From: Pseudomonadota bacterium
GTDB lineage: Bacteria; Myxococcota; Myxococcia; Myxococcales; Myxococcaceae
Direction: 5' to 3'
Length of the DNA: 64,000 nucleotides
Assembly: GCA_023426545.1 (NCBI GenBank)
Contig: JAFAAN010000044.1
Span: 15,179-79,178, forward strand
Positions 9,027 to 18,900 of this stretch are shown here, in pieces. Under the pieces are notes generated by a model that was not told the origin of the DNA, ran no database searches, and saw only the letters and a program-made list of their open reading frames with translations. The position numbers and the translations under genes were made by a program. The stretch's first letter is position 1. Each line of letters opens with the position of its first letter.

Positions 9027-9050
9027 CGTGTCGCCCACCGGGGGCGGCGC

Positions 9051-10307
9051 TCAGTAGGTGACGCCGTACCTGGCGGCCTGCGCCTTCACGCCCTTCATCA
9101 CGTTGGCGTCGAAGGCGTCCTCCTTCTGGGTGGCGTTCTTCGCGAGCCACGCCTCGCGCTCCGCGGCCAGCTTCTCCGCCTTCTTCTCCAGGGCCTTCTT
9201 CTCCTCGGAGAGCGCCTTCACCTTCGCCACCCGCGCCTCCTGGGACAGCCCCTGAAGCTCGGAGGGCAGCTCGTCCGCGCGCACGTCCGCCAGCGCCGCC
9301 GGGGCCTCCACCAGGTCCACCGCGCCACCCACCGCCTTGGGCGCGCTGCTCGCAGGCGCCCCCGCGGAGCCGCTGCCGCGCGTCTTCTTCATGTAGCTGA
9401 TGCGCTCGGCCGCGGCTTCGGGCGCCAGCTCCGCCATGGTGGCGGCGCGGGCCTTGTTCGCCGCCTGGACTTCCTTCCGGCCCGTGTAGAGCGTCTTCGC
9501 GGCCAGCTCCGCGTTCACCTTGGCCAGCTCCGCGTCGTACGGCGTGGCCACGGCGACCATGCCGCCGGACTGGTCAATCGAGTCGAACGTGCCGTCCGTC
9601 AGCTTCGCCACGTACCGCCACGACACCTCCGTCTCCGCGTCGCCGCCGCACCGCACGGTGTTCACGACGATGTGCTTGTCCCGGGCCTTCTTCGCCCAGA
9701 CCTTGAAGTCCCAGTCGTCGTTGCGCTGCGCCGGGGGCGCGTCGCCCACCAGGAAGATGGCCTTCATCACCTCGCGGTCCTGGCTCCAGGACAGCTTGGA
9801 CACGGCCTCGCCCAGCCCGCGGCCCACGTGCTCGGGCGTGTCACCGCCGCCGCCCGCCTCGAACTGGCGCAGGTGGGCGAACACCGTGTCCAGGTCATCG
9901 CTCAGGTCGAAGCGCTTCGTCACGTAGTCGTCGCCCACGTCGCGGTAGGCCACCAGCCCCACCTTCAAGTGCGGCGTCGGCCGGCCCTGCGCGATGCGCG
10001 AGGCGATGGAGTAGATCTTCCGCTTCGCCCCCTCCAGCAGCCCGCTCATCGAGCCCGTGGTATCCAGCACGAACACCACCTCGATTCGCGGCCGGACCGC
10101 CGGGGCCTGGGACTGCGGGCCCTGCGCCTGCTGGGGCGCCGCTGGGGCCGCGGCGGGGACGGCCGCGTTGGCGCGCCCCGCTGGGGCGGCGGAGGCCGCC
10201 GGGGCGGACCTGCCCAGGGCGGGTGATTCGGCCAGGACCAGGGCAGCGGACAGAGCGGTGGCGAGCGCGGCCGGCAGAGCGGCCCGCGTCAGGGACTTGA
10301 GGTCCAT
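9051..10307 (-). CDS. Exported VWA-domain protein
   Basis: A 418-residue protein from the ATG at 10307, which has GGAG six bases upstream. A hydrophobic signal segment (residues 8-27) is followed by an Ala/Pro/Gln-rich linker to about residue 72. A von Willebrand factor A domain then carries an intact MIDAS start, Asp82-Thr84-Ser86 (LDTTGSMSG). The C-terminal third is a long charged helix rich in Lys, Glu and Ala (coiled coil likely). VWA domains bind protein ligands through a metal; the partner here is unknown. It is monocistronic, with a long gap before the divergent deacetylase remnant. Confidence 0.85.
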   Translation of the reverse strand: MDLKSLTRAALPAALATALSAALVLAESPALGRSAPAASAAPAGRANAAVPAAAPAAPQQAQGPQSQAPAVRPRIEVVFVLDTTGSMSGLLEGAKRKIYSIASRIAQGRPTPHLKVGLVAYRDVGDDYVTKRFDLSDDLDTVFAHLRQFEAGGGGDTPEHVGRGLGEAVSKLSWSQDREVMKAIFLVGDAPPAQRNDDWDFKVWAKKARDKHIVVNTVRCGGDAETEVSWRYVAKLTDGTFDSIDQSGGMVAVATPYDAELAKVNAELAAKTLYTGRKEVQAANKARAATMAELAPEAAAERISYMKKTRGSGSAGAPASSAPKAVGGAVDLVEAPAALADVRADELPSELQGLSQEARVAKVKALSEEKKALEKKAEKLAAEREAWLAKNATQKEDAFDANVMKGVKAQAARYGVTY

Positions 10308-10444
10308 GGCGTTCTCCAAGGAATGGGGCAACAGCGGGTTGGGAAGGAAACGGGCAACCGCGCCAAAAGGTCTACGCGCCTGGCGGATTCCCCACGCCCG
10401 CCACCGGTTGCGCCCACCCCGCACCGGGGTTAGGGCGGGCGCGC

Positions 10445-10965
10445 GTGCGCGTCATCCATTCGGACAGCGATGACGTCCCCCTGCCTTCCCCTGGTCTCCC
10501 GCGCTCGTGCGGCGCTTCTCCGCCGCGGTGGCCGGCACCATCGACGCCGCCCGCGCCGCGCTGCGGGATGGCATCGGCGGCAACCTCTCCGGAGGCACGC
10601 ACCACGGCTTCCCCGACCATTCCCGCAAGCAGCCCTCGCACCTCGACGTGGGGCTGCCGGACGGCACCGGGGACGCGGAGTACCTCGACGCGCTGGCCTG
10701 CGACCTGCCCGAGGTGCTCGACCGCGCGGGCGCATGCATCCTCTTCTACCAGGCGGGTGTGGACCCACCCGCGGAGGACGCGCTCGGGCGGCTCTCCCTC
10801 TCCCACTCGGGCCTGCGTGAGCGGGACAGGCGGGTGCTGGAGACAGCGCGCCAGCGGAGCCTGCCCGCGGTGCTCACCCTCGGCGGCGGCTACGCCAAGC
10901 CCCTCTCCGCGACGATCGATGCCCACGTGGGCACGTACGAGGTGGCGCGTGCGCTTTTCGGCTGA
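10445..10965 (+). pseudogene. Decayed histone deacetylase-family gene
   Basis: The start (GTG 10445, MRVIHSDSDDVPLP) resembles the beginning of bacterial class-IV-type deacetylase-like proteins. The frame changes before 10507, and the reading from 10507 continues with family landmarks: VAGTIDAARAAL, GGTHHGFPD, DVGLPDGTGDAEYL, LFYQAGVD, LGRLSLSHSGL and TLGGGYA. Roughly 80 residues appear missing after the first block. A second gap of about 50 residues lies between GGTHHGFPD and the DVGLPDGTGD block, where the metal-binding DVDVHQGNG-type motif should be. With the catalytic centre gone, the remnant cannot be an active deacetylase. The gap sizes are estimates from memory of the family. Confidence 0.75.
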
Positions 10966-11034
10966 GCTCGCCTGCTCTGGAGCAGCTTGCCCTGATGTCA
11001 GGGTGGACCGATGCTGGCACGCACCAGGAGACCC

Positions 11035-11757
11035 ATGCCCATGAACCTTCCCCTCCGCCGCGCTCCCCTCCGGAGCCTCTTGCTGATGGGCTGTGCGCTG
11101 GCCATGGCCTGCGGGAGCGACAGCCCCAACTTCCGCATGAGCTTCGGCCTGCCCGACACGATTACCGCCATTCCCGGTGAGAGCCTGCCGGTGGACATCA
11201 CCGTGCAGCGCGAAGGCGACGACCAGAGCGCGTTCCGCATCAACCTCACGAACGCGCCCGAAGGCGTCACCCTCGCCCCGGAAATCGTCCTGCCAGCGGG
11301 TGAGCCATCCATCACCACCACCGCCACGTACACGGTGGCGCCGGAGACGCAGGCACGCGGCTTGTCGCGCGCGTTGCTGCTCGCCACCAACGCCGCGGAG
11401 ACGTTCGCGACGGGCGCCAACCTCTTCCTCGTCATCCTCCCGCCGCCCTCGCCCCAGCCGGACTTCTCCGTCAGCGTGGAGCCGCGACAGGTCGACCTCT
11501 TCGCGGGGCAGAACGCGAAGGTGCGCATCACCGTGACGCGCGCGGAGGGCTTCACCGGCCCCGTGACTGTCGCGCTGGACTCGCCCACGCGCCGAATCAC
11601 CCTGCCCACGGTGACCATCCCCGCGGACCAGACCTCCGTGACGCCGTACATCGACACCACCCGAGGCATGTCGCGCGTGCCCGTCGCCGCCAGCATCGTC
11701 GCAACCAGCGAGGACGGGCGGCAGGCCACCACCGGCATCTCCATCAACGTGCGCTGA
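11035..11757 (+). CDS. Lipoprotein with repeated Ig-like beta domains
   Basis: About 240 residues. The signal ends in a lipobox (ALAMAC) and the first mature residues are CGSDSPNF. The rest is two beta-rich segments (about residues 35-130 and 140-240) with the flavour of bacterial Ig-like or invasin-like modules, for example PGESLPVDITVQREGDD and DLFAGQNAKVRITVTRAEGF, which are clearly repeats of one another. AGGAG (11026-11030) precedes the ATG at 11035; the ATG at 11041 is an alternative. It is probably displayed on the outer membrane. The function is unknown. Confidence 0.8.
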   Translation: MPMNLPLRRAPLRSLLLMGCALAMACGSDSPNFRMSFGLPDTITAIPGESLPVDITVQREGDDQSAFRINLTNAPEGVTLAPEIVLPAGEPSITTTATYTVAPETQARGLSRALLLATNAAETFATGANLFLVILPPPSPQPDFSVSVEPRQVDLFAGQNAKVRITVTRAEGFTGPVTVALDSPTRRITLPTVTIPADQTSVTPYIDTTRGMSRVPVAASIVATSEDGRQATTGISINVR

Positions 11758-12018
11758 CCCAGGGCCCGCGGACGCGGCGCGCCCCGGGCCGCCGTGTCCG
11801 GCGGGCTACCTGCGGAATGGGCTGCGCTCCCTCCTCTCCCGGGCAGCCCGCGAGCCGCGGCCCGGCCCGCCCGAATCCGGGGCGCGGTATTCGCTCCGGC
11901 CACGCCCCCCTCCCGGGAGCAGCCGTCAGGCGGGCGGCGGCCTCCCGTCCGGGGCCGGGGGCTGCGGGCACGGCATCGGTGCACGAAAGGGCCCGGGAGG
12001 GATACCTTGAGAGCAGCC
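11758..12018. other. Intergenic region, nothing recognised
   Basis: About 260 bases of very GC-rich DNA between two plus-strand genes. I see no convincing gene, clean hairpin or repeat. It presumably holds the promoter of the release-factor-like gene. Confidence 0.3.
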
Positions 12019-12396
12019 ATGAGCACTTCGCCCACCCGCCGGCAGGCCGCGCTGGACGCCCTGAAGCTGGACGACGAGTCCCTCCTGAAGGCGTGTGAGG
12101 TGGATTACTTCATCGCGTCTGGCCCGGGAGGCCAGCACCGCAACACCACCGCCAGCGGCGTGCGCCTGACCCATGCCCCCACCGAGCTGTCGGTGAGCGC
12201 CACCGAGCGCCGCAGCCAAGTGCAGAACAAGGGCGTGGCGCTGGAGCGCCTGCGCGAGGGTCTGGAGGCGCTCACCTTCGTCCCCAAGGTGCGGCGGGCC
12301 ACCAGGCCCACCGCCGGCTCGAAGCGGCGCCGCCTGGAAGGCAAGAAGCGCACATCCGAGAAGAAGGCGATGCGGAGCGGCAAGTCCGACTGGTGA
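12019..12396 (+). CDS. Stand-alone RF-1 domain protein (GGQ peptidyl-tRNA hydrolase-like)
   Basis: A 125-residue protein consisting of the catalytic domain of class I release factors alone. The motif ASGPGGQHRNTTASGVRL around residues 33-50 contains the GGQ that triggers peptidyl-tRNA hydrolysis, and the C-terminus is a basic tail (SKRRRLEGKKRTSEKK). This matches ArfB/YaeJ-type or related peptide chain release factor-like proteins, which free stalled ribosomes, but the codon-recognition domain is absent. The start at 12019 has GAGAG upstream. Rescue of stalled ribosomes is the likely role; the exact subfamily is uncertain. Confidence 0.85.
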   Translation: MSTSPTRRQAALDALKLDDESLLKACEVDYFIASGPGGQHRNTTASGVRLTHAPTELSVSATERRSQVQNKGVALERLREGLEALTFVPKVRRATRPTAGSKRRRLEGKKRTSEKKAMRSGKSDW

Positions 12397-12636
12397 CCCG
12401 GGTCCGTTTAGACTCCAGCCCTCCTGTCCAAGAACAGTGTCAGTGCGCCTAAAGTTTGCGGGCTTGCAGACCTTGCGAGGTCGCCCGCTACTCCTGGCGC
12501 CCCTGTCCCGACAGAATCCCGTGAAGAGTCGGGGGCTTGGCCGAGCAGCCGGGGAGGCATGCGGTGTGCAAACGCACCCTGTGTGTCTCCCCTACCCCAC
12601 CCCCGTGGGGCCATTGTGCTCGCAGGACATTCCCCC
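12397..12636 (+). other. Structured leader region before the pilus operon
   Basis: A 240-base stretch with two clear secondary structures. At 12458-12488 a 6-bp outer stem (12458-12463 with 12483-12488) encloses a 5-bp inner hairpin (12469-12473 with 12478-12482, TGCG loop). At 12595-12610 a 6-bp CCCCAC/GTGGGG hairpin lies 26 bases before the first start codon. The first could end the release-factor gene; alternatively, both are parts of a regulated 5' leader. I looked for a cyclic-di-GMP riboswitch consensus and did not find it. Confidence 0.4.
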
Positions 12637-13017
12637 ATGCCCTTGCTCACGGACCGCCCGACCTCCCCCCATCCCTTCCGTTCTCGCTGGACGCGCTGGG
12701 CTCCCCTGGCGCTGACCCTCGCCGCCTCCGCCGCCTGGGCCCAGCCGACCGAGTCCCCCGAGCCCGACTACGCCACCGAGGCGAAGAGCGCCGAGCCCTC
12801 GGGCATCGTGGTGCACGTCCCCCCGGGCCAGCAGAGGCAGCTCATCATCGAGGACGTCGAGCGCGTGCGGGTCCATGCCCCCGAGGTGGCGGAGGTGGCG
12901 CTCGGTGAGACCAACCAGCTGATGGTGCAGGGCCTGAGACAGGGCGCGTCGGAGGTGCTCGTGTGGCGGCTCGGCCGCAAGCACCCCCTGAGCGTCCGCG
13001 TGGAGGTCGCCCAGTGA
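12637..13017 (+). CDS. Exported pilus/secretin N-domain protein (PF13629-like)
   Basis: A 126-residue protein with a signal peptide (cleavage after about residue 36, AAWAQ). It is followed by a single domain with the pattern of the T2SS/T3SS/pilus secretin N-terminal module: VVHVPPGQQRQLIIEDVER, then VRVHAPEVAEVALGETNQL and LMVQGLRQGASEVLVW. In CpaC-type secretins this module precedes the channel domain; here it stands alone. The start at 12637 is chosen as the first ATG before the signal; AGGA lies nine bases upstream. The stop overlaps the next start (GTGA), so this is the first gene of the pilus operon. Confidence 0.75.
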   Translation: MPLLTDRPTSPHPFRSRWTRWAPLALTLAASAAWAQPTESPEPDYATEAKSAEPSGIVVHVPPGQQRQLIIEDVERVRVHAPEVAEVALGETNQLMVQGLRQGASEVLVWRLGRKHPLSVRVEVAQ

Positions 13018-13727
13018 GCCGCCGCGGCGCACGTGGCATGACGATGCTCGAGGTCTGCATCGTCCTCGCCATCATCGCGGTGCTCGCAGGGCTCGCGTAC
13101 GCGGGCTACGCCCGGCTCAGCGCACGCGCCGGCCCGCAGAACGCGGCGGCGGACCTGGCTGGCGCGCTCGCGGAAGCCCGGGCGCGCGCGGTGGACCGCC
13201 AGTCCGACGTGTGGCTCATCATCTACCCGAACATCGACACGCAGGGGCAGGACGGCGCGGGGAACGGCGCCTGGTTCCTGCTCGAGGACCCCCAGCGCGC
13301 CTTCGGAAATGCCGGCGGCGCCGGCCCCAACCTCCAGCTCAGCTACCAGAACTTCGCCCCTCCCGGCGACATCCAGCCCGCCGTGAACGAGGGCCGGCTG
13401 ATGGACTCCATGTACCTGGACCGCTACACGCAGCGCACCGTGCGCTTCGGAGCCAGCGGCAAGCTCCAATGGGATGGCATCTTCGCGGGCCTGCCCGTGT
13501 CGGATTGCAGCTTCTGCAACGGCAACCCGCGGCGCGGCGCCGTCATCTTCCGGAGCGACGGCTCGGCGCGCTTCGTCGATGGCGCAGGCCAGCCCATCCT
13601 GCCCATGGACGTCGGGGTGGTGAATCGCGCCGCGTCCCTGGGACTCGTCTCCACCGATGGACAGCGCGAGTACCTCTTCGCCATCTCCGCGCCCGCCGGC
13701 TTCGTCGAATCGAGGACCAACCGATGA
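13014..13727 (+). CDS. fimU: Minor pilin, FimU/GspH-like
   Basis: A 237-residue type IV prepilin. The leader ends at a prepilin peptidase site, ARG before MTMLEVCIVLAIIAVLAG, with Glu at +5 of the mature protein and a long hydrophobic N-terminal helix. The C-terminal region (LYISA-like beta end) fits GspH/FimU proteins. The start is GTG 13014, overlapping the previous stop. By order (FimU, PilV, PilW, PilX, PilY1) it belongs to the type IV pilus priming complex described for Myxococcus and Pseudomonas; the symbol rests on this order. Confidence 0.8.
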   Translation: MSRRGARGMTMLEVCIVLAIIAVLAGLAYAGYARLSARAGPQNAAADLAGALAEARARAVDRQSDVWLIIYPNIDTQGQDGAGNGAWFLLEDPQRAFGNAGGAGPNLQLSYQNFAPPGDIQPAVNEGRLMDSMYLDRYTQRTVRFGASGKLQWDGIFAGLPVSDCSFCNGNPRRGAVIFRSDGSARFVDGAGQPILPMDVGVVNRAASLGLVSTDGQREYLFAISAPAGFVESRTNR

Positions 13728-14281
13728 AGCGCCTGCCTCCCGCTCCCCGTCGCCACGCCACCGCGCGCGGCGCCACGCTCATCGAGGGCATGGCCGCCGC
13801 CGCCATCCTCGCCTTCGGCATCAGCGGTGTCTTTGGTGGGCTCATGTTCGCCAGCCAGCAGAACGCCGCCGCCAACCGCTTGTCGAAGGCCAGCGCCATC
13901 GCGGCGCAGGTCCGCTCGGGACTCCAGCTCCAGGGCCGGGCCCGCCTGCTCTCCGACGCGGGCCCCCTCACCAGCGCGCGCTGCAGTGGCGCGCCGGAGA
14001 CGCTGGAGCTGGCGGGCGGCCTCTCCGCGCTCCCGGATGCGTGTGTGGTCGACCTCGACGCCTACGAGGATGGCACCGCGGATCCGCTGCTCAAGGTGGT
14101 GCCCGGATACTCGAACGATGAGCGCCAGGACTACCGCCGCGTGCTCGTGTGGACGCCGACGCAGGCCATCGACTCGGTGGCGGTGGTGGTGTCCTTCCGA
14201 AACGTGGGCCGGTGGCGCTCGGTCAAGCAATACGTCGGGCTCTACAACCCGGCGGAGAACGGCGCGGGGGTGGAGCTGTGA
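13724..14281 (+). CDS. pilV: Minor pilin, PilV-like
   Basis: A 185-residue prepilin starting in the ATGA overlap with the previous gene. The peptidase site is ARG before ATLIEGMAAAAILAFG, with Glu at +5, then a hydrophobic helix. The body has paired cysteines (near ARCSGAPE and PDACVVD). Its place as second minor pilin in the cluster fits PilV. It would join the pilus tip or initiation complex in the inner membrane. Confidence 0.78.
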   Translation: MKRLPPAPRRHATARGATLIEGMAAAAILAFGISGVFGGLMFASQQNAAANRLSKASAIAAQVRSGLQLQGRARLLSDAGPLTSARCSGAPETLELAGGLSALPDACVVDLDAYEDGTADPLLKVVPGYSNDERQDYRRVLVWTPTQAIDSVAVVVSFRNVGRWRSVKQYVGLYNPAENGAGVEL

Positions 14282-15462
14282 GGAGGACTCCCCGAAGCGC
14301 GCCTGGCGGCTTCACGCTCATCGAGCTGCTGGTGGGCATCACCGTCTCCTCGGTGGTGCTGCTCGCGGTGGCGGGCACCATCATCGCCGTCAACGACATC
14401 TTCCAGAACAACACCATCACCAAGACGGCCGTCGAAGGCAGCCGCGTGGGCATGGACTACCTGAACCGCACCCTGCGCTACGCGGGGTACGGCGTGGACC
14501 CGGCCATCGCCTTCGCCTTCGACACCGCGGGCCTGCCGGACGAGCGCAAGGACAACTACACCGAGCAAGTGGAGGGCTGGGGCACCTTCGTCACCGACGA
14601 CCTCGCCTTCCGCTACCGCGACCCCCTGTTCCTGCGGCAGGGCCAGATCCTCAACCCCGGAGGGGCCGAGCCCTACGAGCTCCGCCTGCAGCCTCCGGCG
14701 ACGTTCGGCCAGCAGTTGCAAGAAGGGCAGGCCCTCATGGTGGCCTGTCCAGGTGGCCAGGACTACTTCCTGGGCCGGCTGGTCATGGACGTTCCGGCGG
14801 ATGCCAACGTCGCCATGCTCGTACACGCGCTCCCCCCCGGCACGCCCGGTGACTTCCCCAAGAGCTGCATGTCGGATGGGAGCCGCGTGCCCTTCGTCAT
14901 GCTGGTGCATGAGAAGCGGCTGCGCATCGAGGCGCACGGCGGGCGGCCGTACCTGGTGGTGAAGCACAGCTGGGCCGACATCGCCGAGTTCGACCCGATT
15001 GCCGCCGACGTGGAGTCCTTCCAGGTCGTCTACCAGCTGAACCGGCCGCCCGCGAACTCCGCCTGCTGCGCCGCGACGGACGCGCCAGACGGCGCCGTGG
15101 GCAGCGGCATGAGCTGGGTGCTGGGAGACGAGGACTCCGTCGTCCTGCCCAAGACAGACGTCCTGGGGCCCACGTACAGCACCCCCTACGATGACCCCCT
15201 TCGCTACGGCCTGCACCCGGCCAACATCCGCTCGGTGGGCGTGGGGCTCACGGTGCGCTCGGTGCGCCCGTCTCCCTCTCGCTCCAAGGGGGATAACCGC
15301 AAGCTCTTCAACGCCGAGCCCGTGGCCGTCGACGACGGGTTCTTCCGCACCACCGTGGAGACGTCCGTGCGCGTTCCCAACATGACGTCCCGCGCCTTCT
15401 TCATCCCCGAGCTGCGCTCCCCTGGCGTCGCCGGCGACATCAAGAACGTCTGGGGAGGCTAG
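14278..15462 (+). CDS. pilW: Minor pilin, PilW-like
   Basis: A 394-residue prepilin, long for a pilin, as PilW usually is. The GTG at 14278 overlaps the pilV-like stop. A short leader ends at GG before FTLIELLVGITVSSVVLL (Glu +5). The large C-terminal part is beta-rich with several cysteines (CPGGQD, SCMSDG, SACCAAT). The third position in the cluster supports PilW. Confidence 0.8.
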   Translation: MRRTPRSAPGGFTLIELLVGITVSSVVLLAVAGTIIAVNDIFQNNTITKTAVEGSRVGMDYLNRTLRYAGYGVDPAIAFAFDTAGLPDERKDNYTEQVEGWGTFVTDDLAFRYRDPLFLRQGQILNPGGAEPYELRLQPPATFGQQLQEGQALMVACPGGQDYFLGRLVMDVPADANVAMLVHALPPGTPGDFPKSCMSDGSRVPFVMLVHEKRLRIEAHGGRPYLVVKHSWADIAEFDPIAADVESFQVVYQLNRPPANSACCAATDAPDGAVGSGMSWVLGDEDSVVLPKTDVLGPTYSTPYDDPLRYGLHPANIRSVGVGLTVRSVRPSPSRSKGDNRKLFNAEPVAVDDGFFRTTVETSVRVPNMTSRAFFIPELRSPGVAGDIKNVWGG

Positions 15463-15467
15463 CCACG

Positions 15468-15965
15468 ATGACATCCTTCTCCTCCCGCCGGGGCAGCGCC
15501 CTGGCCATCACCCTGATTGCGCTGACGGTGCTGCTGCTGCTGGTGATGGGCGCCATCACCTTCACCGGCCGCAACCAGTCCGCCGCCGTGTCGAAGACGC
15601 GCAGCGACCGCGTGGAGGCCTGCGCGGAGACGGCGCGGCGCCACCTGCTGTCGCGGCTGAAGGTGTTCGGCGTCGGCGCGATTCCCGTCACCAGCATCAG
15701 CCTGGAGCAGGTGCTGCGGGACGACGCGGTCGTCGCCGACAGCAGCGTCATGCGCACCGCCCACCTGGGCGACACCGGGTCCGCGCCCACGGCGGCGGTG
15801 CTGGCCTCGTCCTCCTTCAGCAGCGGCAAGGACCAGGTCAGCGACGCAGCCAACACCCTCCGAGAAGGCACGGCCGGCGGTAGCTACTACCGCGTGGTCG
15901 TCATGTGTGACGAGCCCGGCGGCCGGCAGGCCGAGACCGAGTTCGTCTTCCGCTTCGGCATCTGA
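15468..15965 (+). CDS. pilX: Minor pilin, PilX-like
   Basis: A 165-residue protein with a short basic leader (MTSFSSRRGSALAITLIALTVL) and a single hydrophobic helix. As is usual for PilX/GspK-like proteins the Glu +5 is not obvious. Cysteines at about residues 52 and 146 may pair. It begins five bases after the pilW-like stop and precedes pilY1, the standard order. Identification rests mainly on context. Confidence 0.7.
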   Translation: MTSFSSRRGSALAITLIALTVLLLLVMGAITFTGRNQSAAVSKTRSDRVEACAETARRHLLSRLKVFGVGAIPVTSISLEQVLRDDAVVADSSVMRTAHLGDTGSAPTAAVLASSSFSSGKDQVSDAANTLREGTAGGSYYRVVVMCDEPGGRQAETEFVFRFGI

Positions 15966-15998
15966 CCCCTTCGACCTCGCCCTCCCCCGAGCCCCCCC

Positions 15999-18900
15999 AT
16001 GAAGGCACTCCTCTCCACCTTGACGGCCCTGGGCGTGCTGCTCGCCGCCCCCGGCGCGCTCGCGCAGGACCCGGCCTCGTGCAGCCTGCAGTCGACGTCC
16101 CGCCTGGACGCGCTGATGAACCCCGCGCGCGGCAGCGACGAGCGCTTCTTCACCAGCCCCAGCGGCCCGCCCAACGTCCTCCTCATCCTGGACACGTCGG
16201 GCTCCATGGCGTGGTGGCCCATCGCCTGGAGCAACGACAACTCCCACAGCTACTCCAGCAACAGCTCCGGCAACTACCCGGGGTGCCGTCAGGCCAACAT
16301 CGACGAGCTGAACTACGACGCCAACGTCGAGTACCCGCGCATGTGGCTGAGCCTGACGGACCAGAACTCTCCCTGGTTCGTGCCCACCAACTACTACCGC
16401 TTCGATGGGAACGGCAGCAGCTCCCAGGTCAGCTTCGGAATGAACGCCAACCCGGTGGACTTCACCAAGGCGCCGCCCAACACCACCATCAGCTCCACCG
16501 CGAGCGCGGCCTGCGCCAACATTGTGGGCACCGGCAACAACCAGGCCGCCGCGAGGAACGCGTGCGAGCTGTGCCTGGCGAAGAAGGGTTACTTCCAATT
16601 CGAGTCCGGCAAGCGCGTCGCGTCGGGCAACTTCCTCAACTTCTACTCGCCGCGCGGCCACTCCGCCGTCAACGTCATCAGCCAGGTGCTCAAGGACTCG
16701 GAGCGCACGCGCTTCGGCGTGGTGACGTTCTCCGCCAGCAAGGACGCCACCGAGACGGCGCAGTGGAGCGGTCAGGACGTGGTGCTCTTCGAGCGCTTCG
16801 GTCCCCGATGTGACGATTCGCTCAGCAGCGCGAAGCGCGACACACACCGTGACGGCCTGCTCGGCAAGATGCAGAAGGGGCTGCGCTTCAACACGAACAC
16901 GCCTCTGACGCAGGCCTTGTGGGGCGCCGCGACCTATTTCCGCTCATCCTCCGACGACCCGTTCCCTGGCTGGTTCGGCAAGAACTACCTGAGCGACTCG
17001 AAGTTCAACGACGAGGCCTTCCCTGGGCAGGCCGCCACCTGCTTCTCGTGCGGCTTCAACGCCATGATTCTGCTGACGGACGGCGAGCCCAACGAGCCGA
17101 GCACCAGCGGCTCCCAGGTTCCCGCCGAGGTGCGGAACCTGGATGTCCCCTGCACCAACTGCGCCGCGGCTGCCAAAGGCGCCACCAGCGGCAACGGCTA
17201 CAGCCACATCCACCGCATCGCCAAATGGATGTGGACCAATGACGTGCGGGGGGACCTGGCCGGACCGCAGCATGTGGCCACCTACACCGTGGGCTTCGCG
17301 CTGACGAACACGCCCGCGCTGAACCTGCTGCGCGTCACCGCCGACGCGGGCGGCGGGCGCTTCTACGCGGCCACGAACTCCAGCCAGCTGAAGACGGCCC
17401 TCCAGTCCATCGTCGACGACGTCCAGAATCGGAACATCGCCTTCGCTGCTGCGGCCATCTCCTCGTTCCAGACGGGCAGCTCCACCCTCAGCGCGCTGAT
17501 GCCGCGCATGTCGCCTGCCTCGGGCGACAGCGCCTGGCGCGGAGACCTGTGGCGCTTCAACCAGTTCAACGAGTTCGTCGAAGGCGTGGACAAGAACAAC
17601 GACGGCGACATGGACGACATCTTCGTCGTGGACCGGGACGGCGACATCGTCGTCGAGGACTCGTCCGGCAACTTCCTCAAGGACGGCACCAGCACCCCCG
17701 CCGTCCAGTTCTGGGAGGCGCGGCGCGCGCTGATGGCCCGGTCCCTGGCCACCCGGAAAATCTACACGGTGACGGACGTCAACCAGGACGGGCGCATCAC
17801 CGCCGCGGACAACGCGGCGACCCCCATCGAGTTCACAGTGGAGAACCGCGAGGTGCTCAAGAGCTACTTCGGCATCCTCGGCACGCCCGTGTGCCCCAAG
17901 GTCGAGTCGGTGATACCGCTGGAGATTGACCCGGGCAAGCTGCTGACGGGCCTTCGGCTGACGCCGCAGCTGGCCGCCGCGTCCATGAACGTCACGGTCC
18001 CCGCCTTCACCACCATTGCCCAGACGCAGACCTGGCTGAACGACCTCTGCGTTCGCACGCTCATCCAGTATGTGCGCGGCCAGGACCTGGCGGACGAGGA
18101 CGGCGACGGCGACCGCACGAAGGTGCGCCGCTCCGTGCTGGGCGACATCTTCCACTCCGCGCCGGTGCTGGTGGACCCGCCCATGGACAAGTTCCTGTGC
18201 AACCTGGGCATGAGCAACCAGTGCGCGCGGACGCTCTACAGCCAGCAGCTGGGGGTGTCTCCCACGCCGCTCGCCCAGGAGACCATCAACCGCTGCGGCA
18301 ACACCGTTCAGGTGGACGCGTATGAGGCGTACCTGCACCGCTACCGCCGCCGAGACAAGCTGGTGCTGGTGGGCGCCAACGACGGCATGCTGCACGCCTT
18401 CCGCGACAGCACCGCGAGCGCCGACAACTGCGAGGGCGGCCAGCCCTTCATCGAGTACACGCCCAGCACCGGCGAGGAGGAGTGGGCCTTCATCCCGCCC
18501 GACCTGCTGTCGCGCTTGCACGAGATGGCCAACGGCCACCAGTACTACGTGGACGGCGACATCATGGTGCGCGACGTGTGGGCGGACGGCTCGGACGGCT
18601 CGCAGCCGGACGGCATCAAGCAGTCCACCGAGTACCACACGATGGCGGTGATTTCGGAGGGCCGCGGCGGCGTGCACTACCTCGCGCTGGAGCTGCGCGC
18701 GGACCCCACCACCAACCGCTTCGGCCCGCCGCGGATGCAGTGGATGTACCCGCAGCCCAACTCCCCGGAGGCCCCCCTCTTCGGCAAGACGCTGTTCTCG
18801 CTCAGCCCCAAGCCGCCGCCCATCGGCCCCGTGCTGGTGAAGGCGGGCACCGCGCCCGGCGCCGTGGAGCGCTACGGCGTGGACACCCAGGAGCGCTGGG

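Noticed and set aside
12397..12636. Cyclic-di-GMP (GEMM) riboswitch before the pilus operon
   Set aside because: Stems are present but the expected conserved core (GGGCAAA ... GGACGCAAAGCC) is absent.
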